Shown piece after piece: positions 1-11,725 of a stretch of DNA of 64,000 nt; the first letter of the stretch is position 1, and each line of letters begins with the position of its first letter. The stretch covers positions 62,001 to 126,000 of the forward strand of contig JAJVHV010000004.1 in the NCBI GenBank assembly GCA_022072445.1, given 5' to 3'. Source of the stretch: Phycisphaerae bacterium (lineage in GTDB: Bacteria; Planctomycetota; Phycisphaerae; UBA1845; Fen-1342). A program made the position numbers and the translations under genes. Below the pieces are notes generated by a model. It searched no databases. It worked only from the letters and a program-made list of their open reading frames with translations, and was not told where the DNA came from.

Positions 1-1895
<1,895 letters not shown>

Positions 1896-1986
1896 GGTCA
1901 GCTCTGTCCTCTTGTAGGGTGACCGGCGGGCTGCGCCGGGCCATTCGTCCGTTTTCGGGCCTACGTCAAACAACAAGGCGTCGGAG

Positions 1987-2481
1987 TCAGCGCGCGGCCG
2001 ACACCGCCGCATCCGCCGCCGGCCTTCCCGGGCCGTGCGTGCGCAGGGTCATGCCGACCAGTCCGCCGCTGCGGCGAAACCCGAGTTCCTCAAGAAAATC
2101 GACTTCGGTTCCCCAGGCCATCACGTCGATGCGCGTGATGCCCCGCTCCTGCAAGTCGCCGATGACGCGCCGCGCCATTTCGGCGGCGACGCCCGACGTG
2201 TCGTGCTCGATACGGCCGTCGGTGCGGGTCACCGCCGCCGGCCCCTGGTACGCGGGATCGAGCTTGCACTCGGTCAACCAGCCGCGCAGGCCGTCGGAAA
2301 CTCCGCGGGCAATGCCGATCAGCTGGCCGTCGTTGCGGGCTGTCACGAAAACAGTGCTGCGGTCGATCATTTCCGAAAGCTGCTGCGGCGTCGCGTCGAT
2401 CTCGTGGTTGACGCGCCCGTAGAATTCGTCCAGTTCCCGGACGTCGAGCTTGCCGCCGACGGCGAATTTGACGTTGGTCAT
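1987..2481 (-). CDS. GNAT-family N-acetyltransferase inserted between rpoB and rpoC
   Basis: This 164-residue protein resembles small GNAT acetyltransferases. A central strand reading [21 protein letters not shown] is followed by an acidic substrate-side segment ([12 protein letters not shown]). A helix comes next ([18 protein letters not shown]), then the C-terminal strand and [12 protein letters not shown], the typical end of the acetyl-CoA fold. The usual R/QxxGxG/A loop is not clear, so the substrate and even the activity are unknown. The start is the ATG at 2481, with GGGAG 7 nt upstream. Only 26 nt separate it from the rpoB stop and 91 nt from the rpoC start, so it is probably read through as part of the rpoBC transcript. 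A GNAT gene at this position is unusual. Confidence 0.7.
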   Translation of the reverse strand: MTNVKFAVGGKLDVRELDEFYGRVNHEIDATPQQLSEMIDRSTVFVTARNDGQLIGIARGVSDGLRGWLTECKLDPAYQGPAAVTRTDGRIEHDTSGVAAEMARRVIGDLQERGITRIDVMAWGTEVDFLEELGFRRSGGLVGMTLRTHGPGRPAADAAVSAAR

Positions 2482-2507
2482 GTGTCTGCTCCCGGGCCGC
2501 GCCGCTG

Positions 2508-5500
2508 TTAGATCAGCTTCTTCTTTTCGAGCGTGATGTTCAGGCCCAGGCCGCGAATCTCGTTGCAGAGCACGTCAAACGAGACCGGTGTGCCCGCCTC
2601 GAGCGTCGGAATGCCCTTGACCATGCTCTCGTAGATCTTGGTGCGGCCGTCCTGATCGTCGCTCTTGACGGTCAGCAACTCCTGGAGAATGTACGCCGCA
2701 CCGTACGCCTCGAGGCCCCACACTTCCATTTCGCCGAAACGCTGACCGCCGGTGCGGGCCTTGCCGCCCAGCGGCTGCTGCGTGATCAGGCTGTAGGGGC
2801 CGGTCGAGCGGGCGTGAATCTTGTCATCGACGAGGTGATGCAGCTTGAGCATGTAGATGAAGCCCACGGTGACGGGCTGATCGAAGGGCTCGCCGGTGCG
2901 GCCGTCGTGCAGCGTCACCTTGCCGGTGGTCGGCATCTCTACCAGCAACTGACGCGAGTCGCCCGCCTGCTGCACGACCTGCACGTCGCGGCCCAGCTCG
3001 ATCACGCGTTCGTTCGCCTCGCGAATGCAGGCCTGAACGTGCTGCTCGGTGGCGCCGTCGAACACGGGCGTGAGGGCGCGGAATCCGAGCACCGCCGCCG
3101 CCCAGCCGAGATGCGTCTCCAGAATCTGGCCGACGTTCATGCGGCTCGGCACTCCCAGCGGATTCAGCATGATGTCAACCGGCGTGCCGTCGGCCAGGAA
3201 GGGCATGTCCTCTTCCGGCACGATGCGCGCGATGACGCCCTTGTTGCCGTGCCGGCCGGCCATCTTGTCGCCCACCGACAGCGTGCGCTTGGTCGCCAGG
3301 TAGACCTTGACCATTTCGAGCACGCCGCTCGGCAGTTCGTCGCCGCGCTTCATGTGCTCCAGCTTCCGCCGGCACTCCTCGCCGATCGCCCCGATCCGCG
3401 GCCAGAACTGGTTGTAGATCGCTTCGGCTTCGGAGCGCTTGCCGGCGCTGCGAATCCAGCTCAGCGAGAACGACTCGATCTGCTCCAGAATGACTTCCGG
3501 GTTCTCGCTCTTGCCCGCCTTCTGACGCGTGGACGGGTCGATCAGCACTTGCTCGGTCTTCTCCTCGACCGACTCGCACATCCGCCGGAAGAGTTGAATC
3601 CGCTTCAGGTCGCACTCGGTCTTGAACTCCTTCATCCGCCGATCGAGGTCGCGCTTCTGGTCCTCGCCCAGGTGGGTGCGGCGGCTGAAGTGCTTGGCGG
3701 CGATGACGACGCCTTCCTGGCCGGCGGGCACTTCGAGCGAGACGTTTTTCACGTCTTCGCCGGCGCGGCCGAAGATCGCGTGCAGCAGCTTTTCCTCGGG
3801 GGAAAGCTCGCTCTTGCTCTTGGGCGTGACCTTGCCGACCAGGATGTCGCCCGCGTTCACGTGCGTGCCCGGGCGGACAATGCCGCGCTCATCCAGGTTG
3901 CGCAGGGCGCGCTCGCTGACGTTGGGGATGTCGCGCGTGAACTCCTCGCGCCCCAGCTTGGTCTCGCGAATCTCGACGTCGTGCGACTCGATGTGGATGC
4001 TGGTGAACACGTCCTCCTTCACCAGCCGCTCCGAGATGACGATCGCGTCCTCGAAGTTGTAGCCGTCGTAGGTCATGAACGCGACCAGCACGTTGCGGCC
4101 CAGCGACAGCTCACCCTGCCACGTCGCGGCCCCGTCCGCGATCACCTGCCCATTCTTGACCTTCTGCCCCAGCTCGACGATCGGCTTCTGGTTCAGGCAG
4201 GTGCGCTCGTTCAAACCCACAAACTTCCGCAGCTCGTACTCGTCCGTCTCGTCGATCACGATCCGCGTCGCGTCGACGAACGTCACCTTCCCGTCACGCC
4301 GCGAACGCACCACCATGCCGCTGTTCTCGGCGACGGCGCGCTCCATGCCGGTGGCCACCAGCGGCGGATCGGCCACCACCAGCGGAACCGCCTGCCGCTG
4401 CATGTTCGAACCCATCAATGCACGGTTGGCGTCGTCATGCTCCAGAAACGGAATCAGCGCCGCCGACACGCCCACCGTCTGCTTGGGCGAAATGTCCACG
4501 TAGTCGATCGCGTCCGACGTGACCTGCCGCAGATCGCCGCGCACCCGCGCCAGCAGGCCGCCCTCGCGCAGGCGCGACGTCCGCCGAACGCCCGCGTACT
4601 CCTTGCGCAGCCGCGCCAGGTACTGCGGCACCGGCTCGGTCGGCGGCATGCGGCCCTCGGTCTCACGCAGGTCCACCACGTCGGGCGGCGCCAGCGTGAC
4701 GCGCATCTCCTCATCGGCCCGCAGGTACTTCACCTCGCCGTTCACCTTGGCGCGCTCAACCGGCCGGTATGGCGTGATCAGAAACCCGTAGTCGTCGACG
4801 GCACTGTAGATGCTGAGCGAAGCGATCAGTCCGATGTTGACACCCTCGGGTGTCTCGATCGGGCAGATGCGGCCGTAATGGCTGATGTGCACGTCGCGCA
4901 CTTCAAAGCCCGCCCGCTTGCGGTTCAGACCGCCCGGCCCCAGCGCCGACAACCGCCGCTCATGCGTAAGCTGCGACAGCGGGTTCGTCTGATCGACGAC
5001 CTGACTCAACTCGCTGCGGCCGAAGAAGAAGTCGATGCTGCTGCTGATGCTCTTGGTGTTGATCAGCTCCGAGATCTTGCCGATCGAATCCGGCTCCTTC
5101 AGGCTCATGCGCTCCTGCACCGTGCGGCGGAGCTTGAGGAAGCCCTTGCGCATCTCCTCGGCGGCCAGCTCGTCGATCGTCCGCAGCCGGCGGTTGCCCA
5201 GGTGGTCGATGTCGTCGACTGTCCCTTCGCCGCTGCGCAGCGAGAGCATGTACTTGATCGCGCTGATGAAATCCTCGGGCCGCAGCACCATCTCCGTCTC
5301 GGAGATGCCCTGCTCGAACTTGCGGTTCAGCCGGAAGCGGCCCACGCGCCCGAGCCGATAGCGGTTCTCGTCGTAGAACTTCTCTTTGAACAGCTTGCGG
5401 GCCTTGTCGGCGTTCGGCGGGTTGCCGGGCCGAAGGCGCGCGTAGATTTTCTGAAGCGCTTCCTCGTGCGTGTGCGTGCTGTCTTCCGCCAGCGTGTTCA

Positions 5501-6335
5501 GCACGACCGGGTCGCCCAGTTTGCTGACCACGTCGACCTGCTTCACCGACGACTCGCGAATCTTGTTCAGCGCCTCGCCGATCTGCGCGCCGGCTTTCAC
5601 CAGCTCCTCGCCGGTCTCTCCGTCGACCACCGCCGACGCCGCCCACATCTCCGGCTTCAGGTTGGCGACCTTCACGCTCTTGACGTCGTGAAACGCCCGC
5701 ACGATCGACTCGTCGCTGCCATAGGCCGGGTCCATCGCCCGCAGAAACGTCGTCGCCGCGATCTTGCTGCTCTGATCGATGCGAATCGCCAGCACGTCCT
5801 TGCGCGTCACCACGATCTCAATCCACGAGCCACGCTCGGGAATGACGCGGCAGGAGTGCAGCGCGCGGTCGCCTTCCGCCGCCTCCTTCACAAAATCCAC
5901 TCCGGGCGAACGGTGAAGCTGCGACACAATGACGCGCTCGGCGCCGTTGATGATGAACTCGCCGCCGCCGATCATCCGCGGAATCTCGCCCAGGTAGATG
6001 CTCTCTTCCTGGACTTCTTCGACGTCTTTGCGCTTCAGTTGCACGCGAACGCGAAACGGCATGCCGTAGGTCAGGCCCAGCTCGCGGCACTCGTCGGGCG
6101 TGTAGCGCGGGACTTCGAGCGAGTAATCGAGATAGCGCAGCGCCATGTTGCCGTCGTAGCTTTCGATCGGAAACACTTCGCGCAGCAAACCCTCCAGGCC
6201 GTACCCCTCGCGCTTGTCGGGGGCGGCGTGCTCCTGGAGAAACCGTACGTACGACTCGGTCTGAATCTGAATGAGATTGGGAACCGGCACCGCATCCCCG
6301 GTCCGGCTGAAATCGCGGACACTTTCCACGCGCAT
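2508..6335 (-). CDS. rpoB: RNA polymerase beta subunit
   Basis: This full-length beta subunit has 1275 residues, slightly shorter than the E. coli protein. The rifampicin-binding region is recognisable: [20 protein letters not shown] is followed by [12 protein letters not shown] and then [18 protein letters not shown]. The positions equivalent to E. coli D516, H526 and S531 are kept, while F514 and M515 are both Val. The C-terminal clamp region contains [24 protein letters not shown]. The start ATG at 6335 is preceded by GAGG at 9 nt. No rplL or rplJ gene lies upstream; the neighbour is the divergent ruvX. A good sigma-70-type promoter lies about 195 nt upstream. It should be expressed with the GNAT gene and rpoC. 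Confidence 0.98.
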   Translation of the reverse strand: MRVESVRDFSRTGDAVPVPNLIQIQTESYVRFLQEHAAPDKREGYGLEGLLREVFPIESYDGNMALRYLDYSLEVPRYTPDECRELGLTYGMPFRVRVQLKRKDVEEVQEESIYLGEIPRMIGGGEFIINGAERVIVSQLHRSPGVDFVKEAAEGDRALHSCRVIPERGSWIEIVVTRKDVLAIRIDQSSKIAATTFLRAMDPAYGSDESIVRAFHDVKSVKVANLKPEMWAASAVVDGETGEELVKAGAQIGEALNKIRESSVKQVDVVSKLGDPVVLNTLAEDSTHTHEEALQKIYARLRPGNPPNADKARKLFKEKFYDENRYRLGRVGRFRLNRKFEQGISETEMVLRPEDFISAIKYMLSLRSGEGTVDDIDHLGNRRLRTIDELAAEEMRKGFLKLRRTVQERMSLKEPDSIGKISELINTKSISSSIDFFFGRSELSQVVDQTNPLSQLTHERRLSALGPGGLNRKRAGFEVRDVHISHYGRICPIETPEGVNIGLIASLSIYSAVDDYGFLITPYRPVERAKVNGEVKYLRADEEMRVTLAPPDVVDLRETEGRMPPTEPVPQYLARLRKEYAGVRRTSRLREGGLLARVRGDLRQVTSDAIDYVDISPKQTVGVSAALIPFLEHDDANRALMGSNMQRQAVPLVVADPPLVATGMERAVAENSGMVVRSRRDGKVTFVDATRIVIDETDEYELRKFVGLNERTCLNQKPIVELGQKVKNGQVIADGAATWQGELSLGRNVLVAFMTYDGYNFEDAIVISERLVKEDVFTSIHIESHDVEIRETKLGREEFTRDIPNVSERALRNLDERGIVRPGTHVNAGDILVGKVTPKSKSELSPEEKLLHAIFGRAGEDVKNVSLEVPAGQEGVVIAAKHFSRRTHLGEDQKRDLDRRMKEFKTECDLKRIQLFRRMCESVEEKTEQVLIDPSTRQKAGKSENPEVILEQIESFSLSWIRSAGKRSEAEAIYNQFWPRIGAIGEECRRKLEHMKRGDELPSGVLEMVKVYLATKRTLSVGDKMAGRHGNKGVIARIVPEEDMPFLADGTPVDIMLNPLGVPSRMNVGQILETHLGWAAAVLGFRALTPVFDGATEQHVQACIREANERVIELGRDVQVVQQAGDSRQLLVEMPTTGKVTLHDGRTGEPFDQPVTVGFIYMLKLHHLVDDKIHARSTGPYSLITQQPLGGKARTGGQRFGEMEVWGLEAYGAAYILQELLTVKSDDQDGRTKIYESMVKGIPTLEAGTPVSFDVLCNEIRGLGLNITLEKKKLI

Positions 6336-6527
6336 GAAGTTTGGCCTCGAACTAGCGTGTAGCGTTGGAGTCGCAACCCCGGGAGGGACTCAGACAAGTG
6401 CCTGCACGCCTTCGCTCCCTGCTCAAAAGCGTCATGCACTCACCCGTTCGCAGTATGCCATCTGTTCGGCTGCGGTCCCGCGTCCGTGTGCGCAGCCGTT
6501 CTCGCATTCCGCGATTTATCGAGCCAA
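6336..6527 (-). other. Long untranslated leader of rpoB
   Basis: From the predicted start point near 6523 to the rpoB start there are about 190 nt with no convincing gene. Together with 6528-6927 this forms the nearly 600 nt divergent space between rpoB and ruvX. Apart from the promoter I see no other feature in it. The length leaves room for leader regulation of rpoBC, but no specific structure could be assigned. Confidence 0.45.
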
Positions 6528-6529
6528 GA

Positions 6530-6558
6530 AGTATAAATCATGTATGACCCGAATGCAA
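6530..6558 (-). promoter_or_regulatory. Predicted sigma-70-type promoter of rpoB
   Basis: On the minus strand TTGCAT (6558-6553) is followed by a 17 nt spacer and TATACT (6535-6530). This sits in a locally A/T-rich stretch of an otherwise G/C-rich intergenic region, about 195 nt upstream of rpoB. It is a motif match only. Confidence 0.6.
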
Positions 6559-6927
6559 ATAAATCGCCCAAAAATTTTGCCGCGAACCCATGCATTCCTG
6601 AACAACCGACACAAACAGTCGTTAATCTCCGGCTACCACGCCACTCCCCTCGCCCGTACCGTCACCACTGCGGGCCGCGGACACGCCAGAAAATCGCTGG
6701 CCGGCGACGAAGCCCGAAGCGCTGCGGCCGCGTCCCGACGGCGCCGGTGTGCTGACTCCCGCGCCGCCGCCCGACCTCGGCGCGTGCTGGACAAATCTGA
6801 ACACGCCGGAAGATTGGTCGCGGTGTGTTCGCGGATGAGCTTCCGCCCGCGCCGACGCCGATTCGAGCCGCCGACGTTCCGTCGCCCTCTACTGCCCGCC
6901 ACCCCGAACCAGTACGATCGGCGGCCT

Positions 6928-7380
6928 GTGTGCAAGCGCCCAACATCCCCGACCGGCCGCTGGCTTGCGGTCGACTATGGCCGTCGCCGCATCGGCCTTG
7001 CAATCTGCGATCAGTCGGAGCGTTTTTCGTCGCCGCTGGCGGTGATCGCATCGACGCAATCGCTCCCGGACGACGCACAAGTGATTCTGCGCCATGCGGT
7101 CGAAAACGACGCGGTTGGAGTCGTTATCGGGCTACCCCTGAACATGGATGGGACCGATAGCGAACAGACCAGGCTCGTGCGCAAATTCGCGAGCCAGGTC
7201 GCCGCAATCGGATCGCTGCCGGTCGAATTTGTCGACGAGCGGCTCTCCACCTACGCGGCCGACGACCTGATGCGCGACGCGCGGATACCGCGTGCGCGCC
7301 GCTCGAGCCTGCGCGACGCGCTCGCCGCGCAGATCATCCTGCAGGCGTTTCTGGACACGCGGCAACGGCCCGCGGAATAG
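6928..7380 (+). CDS. ruvX: Putative pre-16S rRNA nuclease / Holliday junction resolvase-like protein (YqgF/RuvX)
   Basis: The 150-residue protein has the RNase H-like YqgF fold. LAVDYGRRRIGLA carries the first catalytic Asp, VIGLPLNMDG is the conserved central strand, FVDERLST supplies the acidic residue, and RDALAAQIILQAFLD has the C-terminal Asp-containing helix. YqgF proteins process the 5' end of 16S rRNA precursors in E. coli. The start is uncertain. I use the GTG at 6928, which gives the usual family length. An ATG at 6836 in the same frame would add a basic 31-residue extension, and neither has a strong ribosome-binding site. It is divergent from rpoB and convergent with the next gene. 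Confidence 0.88.
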   Translation: MCKRPTSPTGRWLAVDYGRRRIGLAICDQSERFSSPLAVIASTQSLPDDAQVILRHAVENDAVGVVIGLPLNMDGTDSEQTRLVRKFASQVAAIGSLPVEFVDERLSTYAADDLMRDARIPRARRSSLRDALAAQIILQAFLDTRQRPAE

Positions 7381-7421
7381 GCGCCCACAAGGCTCCTCGG
7401 GGGCGAAAGACCCCGCGCGTG

Positions 7422-8744
7422 CTACGCGTCGGGTGCATCGGCGGGCGGCGCGGCCGGAGCGCGCGCCACGAGAATCTTGTCGACGCGGCGGCCGTCCATA
7501 TCAACCACTTCGAAACGGTAGCCGCCCCACACGACGTGATCAGACACACGGGGAATGCGTCCGAGGTGGGCGATCAGAAAACCCGCCAGCGTTTGATATT
7601 CTCCGACGTCGTCGTCGGGCGGGTTGCCCAGTTCCAGCACGTCCCGAAACTCGTCGACCGACATCTTGCCGTCCATCAACCACGAGCCGTCCTCGCGCCG
7701 CACGGCGTTGGGCTCGTCGGACCGCCCGTCATGCGGCAGGTCCCCGACAATCGAACCCAGCACGTCGTTGAGCGTCACCAGTCCGCTGATCCCGCCGTAT
7801 TCGTCGATGACCAGCGCCAGGTGCCGCCCGTGGCGTTTGAAGGTTTCGAGCAGTTGCAGGGCCGGCATCGTCTCAGGCACAAACACCGGAGGAATCATGC
7901 AGGCCTGAAGGTCCGGAAGCTGTTTACTAACCATCCGCGCCCACTGGTCCTTGACCGAGGCGAGCCCCACGACGTTCTCGATGCTCCCGCGGCAGACCGG
8001 ATAGTACGTGTGTCCGCCCGACGTCATCGTCCGCATGCTCTCGCCGATCGGATCGTTGATGTCGATCCAGACGATGTCGGTCCGCGGCGACATGACGGCG
8101 TTGACATTTCTCTCGCCCAGGCGGAAGACACGTTCGACGATGGTCTGCTCGGTTTCGGCGACGACGCCCGCTTCGCGGCCCTGGTCAAGCATGATGCGGA
8201 TTTCGTCCTGCGTCACGTCGGGCTCGCCGGACGAGCGTACGCGCAGCAGCGACATTACCAGGTCGGTCGAGCGGCGCAGCACGTAGACGAACGGCGCGCC
8301 GATCCGCGAGAGGGCCCGCATCGGGGCGCTCATCGCGATCGCGATCCACTCCGGATAGGCCAGCGCCAGCCGCTTGGGGACCAGCTCGCCGATCACCAGC
8401 GACAGAAACGTGATCGCGACCACGACGACCACCAGCGAGAGCGCTTCGCCATACGGGGCCAGCGCGGTCGTGGCGAGGGTCTTCTCGATGGACTCGGCGA
8501 TCGTCGCCCCGCCGAACGCGCCGGCGAAGATTCCGATCAGCGTGATGCCGAACTGAACAGTGGGCAGCAGGTGCTCGGGCGAGCGCGCCAATTCGAGCGC
8601 CAGACCCGCGCGGCGGTCGCCGGCCTCGGCGCGCTGCTGGAGGCGCGCCTTTCGTGCCGAAACGATCGCCAGCTCAGACATGGCGAAGATGCCATTCACG
8701 AGCGTGAGGCAGATGATGATGATGACTTCGACGACGATGTCCAT
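7422..8744 (-). CDS. CNNM/CorC (TlyC-type) membrane protein with DUF21 and CBS domains
   Basis: The N-terminal DUF21 domain (about residues 1-190) opens with the membrane segment VVEVIIIICLTLVNGIFAMSE. The SELAIVSARKARL sequence and further hydrophobic helices are typical of the family. A CBS pair follows: VNAVMSPRTDIVWID to VVGLASVKDQW, then MIPPVFVPETMPALQLLETF to LVIDEYGGISGLVTLNDVL. The C-terminal CorC/HlyC domain ends with GGYRFEVVDMDGRRVDKILV. Relatives are implicated in magnesium or divalent cation homeostasis; the older hemolysin label is not informative. The start is the ATG at 8744 (an in-frame GTG lies at 8759), giving 440 residues. Confidence 0.88.
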   Translation of the reverse strand: MDIVVEVIIIICLTLVNGIFAMSELAIVSARKARLQQRAEAGDRRAGLALELARSPEHLLPTVQFGITLIGIFAGAFGGATIAESIEKTLATTALAPYGEALSLVVVVVAITFLSLVIGELVPKRLALAYPEWIAIAMSAPMRALSRIGAPFVYVLRRSTDLVMSLLRVRSSGEPDVTQDEIRIMLDQGREAGVVAETEQTIVERVFRLGERNVNAVMSPRTDIVWIDINDPIGESMRTMTSGGHTYYPVCRGSIENVVGLASVKDQWARMVSKQLPDLQACMIPPVFVPETMPALQLLETFKRHGRHLALVIDEYGGISGLVTLNDVLGSIVGDLPHDGRSDEPNAVRREDGSWLMDGKMSVDEFRDVLELGNPPDDDVGEYQTLAGFLIAHLGRIPRVSDHVVWGGYRFEVVDMDGRRVDKILVARAPAAPPADAPDA

Positions 8745-8875
8745 AGGGCGACGCAGCACCAGCTCGACCGTCGCGGTCCGGCTCCGTCGGCCACCATAGC
8801 CCGGATCGGACCATTGGGCCAGACGGGTCGCCTCCGAGAGACCGGCGTCAGTGGCCGTCGCCTGCCGAAGTCCGC

Positions 8876-11560
8876 CTACTGCTGCGAGGCGGACTGGGCG
8901 CGTTCCAGCTTCTCAACCAGCCCGTTGACCTGCGTCTTAAGCTCCTCGAGCTCGGCGCGCAGCGAGTCGATGCCGCGATTGCCGCTCGGCGCCGCCGTGA
9001 TCTTGTCGATCGCCTCGCGTAGCGCGCGGCGCGCTCCGCCCCGCGTCGCCTCGGCCGAGAGCTTGCGCAACTTCGGCAGAAACGGTTCGCCGCGCTCTCC
9101 GAGCAGGCCGGCGGCGCGAATCGCCTCGGAGCGCTGCCGCCGATCCTGACCCTCGAGCGCCGACCCGATCCGCTGGACGATCTTCTCCATCTGCTCCTCC
9201 GGCGGTGGCGTGCCATCGAGGAGCGAGGCGATGGCCGACATCGCCGCCCGACGACAGGGCGTCGGCCGTTCCGGCGCACACCACTCCAGCAGCAACTCGT
9301 ACGACCTCGGGTTCTTCAGCCCCGCGACGGCCCGCAGCGCCGCCGAGCGGATTCGCTCGCGATCCGAGTCGCGCTGCAGCACGGGCGACAGCACGTCGAG
9401 CGCGTCAGCCGGCGCCAGCGCGCCATACACCTCGATGGCCTCCTCCTCCACGCCGTACGCCGGGTCGCCCGTCTCGACCAGCGTACGCACGGCGGCGATC
9501 ACCGCCGGATCGGACGTGAAGTTGCGCAGGGCTGAAACGCTCGCGCGGCGGGTGCGCGGATTCGCGCTGCGCAGCGTGGCGAGCAGGGCGTCGCGCGCCA
9601 CGTCTCCACCCATCGGACCCAGGATTCCGGCGATCTCGCTCTGCACGCCCCAGAACTTCTCGCTCTGCAGGGCCGCGGCCAGCGCGGCGCGATTCGCGTC
9701 CGACTTCTCCCGGCCGAGCTCCCGAGCGGCGTGAATTCGCCCGGCCACGTCGGGGTCGCCGGTAAGCTGTGCCAGCCACAGATCGCGGCCCTTGGTTTCG
9801 CGCAGCTCCTTGAGGACGGTGTTGCCCGGGTCGATCCGCACCATCGATGGGGCGCGCGGCAGGCGGGCCGTCAGCGTTGTCTCGCGGGCGGTCACGTCGC
9901 GCTGCACAACCACGGGTGCGTCCTTCTCGCCGAGACGGAATTCGACCGTCAGCGGGAACTGAAACGGCTCCGCCAGTTTCGGATCGGGTTGCGGCGGCTT
10001 GCGATTCTCACCAGCCGACTCATCGTCGTCATTGCGGCCGTCGCCTCGCCGTGGCGCGCCCTCCGGCGTTCCCTGCACCTGCTTGACGACGACCTCGGCC
10101 ATGCCGCTGCTCTCGTTCCAGGTCGTGGTCACGTCCAGGATGGGGTGGCCGCTGCGTTCGGTCCAGTCGTAGAAGAAGCGGTCGAAGCTGCGGCCCGAGA
10201 CGCGCTCGATCGTACGGCGCAGGTCGACGCTTTCGACCAGATCGAGCTTGTGCTCGTTGGCGTACTCCTGAAGCGCCTTCCAGAACAGCGCGTCGCCGAG
10301 GCGGCAGCGGATCATGTGCAGCACCCAGGCGCCCTTGGGGTACGACCGGCTGTCGAACATCTCGTCCGGACTGCCGTAGAACCGGTCCACCATGGGCCGC
10401 CGCACGCAGGCGTCGCTGGTCGCGCCGCGCGTCTTCTCGAACAGGTCGTACGCGGCCTCATCGGCGCCCAGGACGTGCTCGGACCAGACGATCTCAAAGT
10501 AGCTGGCAAAGCCCTCGTTGAGCCACAGGTGCGACCAGTCGCGGCAGGTCAGATAGTCTCCCCACCATTGGTGCGCCAGCTCGTGCGCCAGCAGGCCATC
10601 GGCCGACGTGTCCAGATGCGCCCGCTCGTCGTGCAGTGAATTCTCGCCGATCGTCGTGGCGCTGGTGTTCTCCATCCCGCCGCCGTAGCTGTAGCAGCAC
10701 GCCAGGGCGTATTTGTCCCAGGGGTAGGCGACACCGATCTTCTGCGAGAAGAGCTCCAGCATGTCGGGCGTGCGGCCCAGGGAACGGACCGCGTCGTCCT
10801 TACGGTCGGGCGGGACCCAGTACATGACCGGCTTGCCGCGCCAGGTCTCCTCGTGCACGTGAAAATCACCCACCACCAGCGTCACCAGGTAGATGACGTG
10901 CGGCTGCGACTGCCGCCAGTGATAGACCGTGCGTCCGGAGTCCTTGGCCGGACCGACGTGCTCGAGCGTGCCGTTCGACAGCACGCGGTACTTCTCGTCC
11001 ACCGTGGCGACGACTTCAGTGGTCTGCCGCTCATTGGTGTGGTCGAAACACGGAATCCAGTAGCGGTTGGAGATCGACTGCCCCTGCGACCAGACCTGGT
11101 ACGGCGCGTCCGGCTCGTCTTCGCTCGGCCCGAAAAACGACAGCCCGCTCTTCGGCTCGTCAATCGCGTAGCGAATCTGCACCGACACGTCCTGGCCGGG
11201 CGCGAGCGGGCGCTCGAAAAACACCTCGATGTGCTTGCCGTCATTCGAATGCCGCGCCGGTTTCAGGCTGTCGGGCGCTACCGCGACCGCCACGGCGCTG
11301 GTCTCGAAGTTCACCGCGTCGAACACCACTGAGCCGACTTCGCGCAGCGGCGTCAGCTCGATCGAGGCCACCGCGTCGACGTGCTTGTGCGGCAGGTCGA
11401 TGTCCAGATCAAGCCGGATGTGCCGGATGTCCACCGGCCGATCCGCCACGGCTCGGTACTCGTCGGCCCGCGCGGCGCTGGAGAAAAGAATGACGAGGCA
11501 CAGCGCCGCCGCCCGCCGCACGCCCCACCCGACCACGCACCGCCAGAACCGCTGTCGCAT
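8876..11560 (-). CDS. Exported M1-family zinc aminopeptidase with HEAT-like repeats
   Basis: This is an 894-residue M1 metallopeptidase. The zinc site is HELAH at 326-330, with the third ligand E349 in LNEGFASYFE. Just before it lies GGMEN, the variant of the GAMEN exopeptidase motif that binds the substrate N-terminus. Residues 1 to about 32 form a signal peptide ending SSAARA, so the enzyme acts outside the cytoplasm. After the catalytic part come alpha-helical HEAT-like repeats (for example ARDALLATLRSANPRTRRAS) and a short C-terminal coiled coil. The start is the ATG at 11560, which has GGAGG at 6 nt; a longer frame exists upstream but lacks such a site. It is probably a peptide-scavenging enzyme. 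Confidence 0.92.
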   Translation of the reverse strand: MRQRFWRCVVGWGVRRAAALCLVILFSSAARADEYRAVADRPVDIRHIRLDLDIDLPHKHVDAVASIELTPLREVGSVVFDAVNFETSAVAVAVAPDSLKPARHSNDGKHIEVFFERPLAPGQDVSVQIRYAIDEPKSGLSFFGPSEDEPDAPYQVWSQGQSISNRYWIPCFDHTNERQTTEVVATVDEKYRVLSNGTLEHVGPAKDSGRTVYHWRQSQPHVIYLVTLVVGDFHVHEETWRGKPVMYWVPPDRKDDAVRSLGRTPDMLELFSQKIGVAYPWDKYALACCYSYGGGMENTSATTIGENSLHDERAHLDTSADGLLAHELAHQWWGDYLTCRDWSHLWLNEGFASYFEIVWSEHVLGADEAAYDLFEKTRGATSDACVRRPMVDRFYGSPDEMFDSRSYPKGAWVLHMIRCRLGDALFWKALQEYANEHKLDLVESVDLRRTIERVSGRSFDRFFYDWTERSGHPILDVTTTWNESSGMAEVVVKQVQGTPEGAPRRGDGRNDDDESAGENRKPPQPDPKLAEPFQFPLTVEFRLGEKDAPVVVQRDVTARETTLTARLPRAPSMVRIDPGNTVLKELRETKGRDLWLAQLTGDPDVAGRIHAARELGREKSDANRAALAAALQSEKFWGVQSEIAGILGPMGGDVARDALLATLRSANPRTRRASVSALRNFTSDPAVIAAVRTLVETGDPAYGVEEEAIEVYGALAPADALDVLSPVLQRDSDRERIRSAALRAVAGLKNPRSYELLLEWCAPERPTPCRRAAMSAIASLLDGTPPPEEQMEKIVQRIGSALEGQDRRQRSEAIRAAGLLGERGEPFLPKLRKLSAEATRGGARRALREAIDKITAAPSGNRGIDSLRAELEELKTQVNGLVEKLERAQSASQQ

Positions 11561-11725
11561 GCCAGACCTCCGCAGATTGCTCAAGACGACCCGCTCTTCC
11601 GCCAAGTGTATCCGATCCCCGCGGATACGGAGAGATAGGGGGCGCAGCCGCCTCGGTTGTATGGAGAGCAGCCGCCCCGGCTGCACTCCGCCTGCCCACG
11701 TTCTTGACGTGCACGCGCCGCACTG

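Noticed and set aside
2814-6362. Very long plus-strand open frame opposite rpoB
   Set aside because: It is a mirror of the GC-rich rpoB codon usage; its translation has no domain and is rich in Arg, His, Ala and Val.
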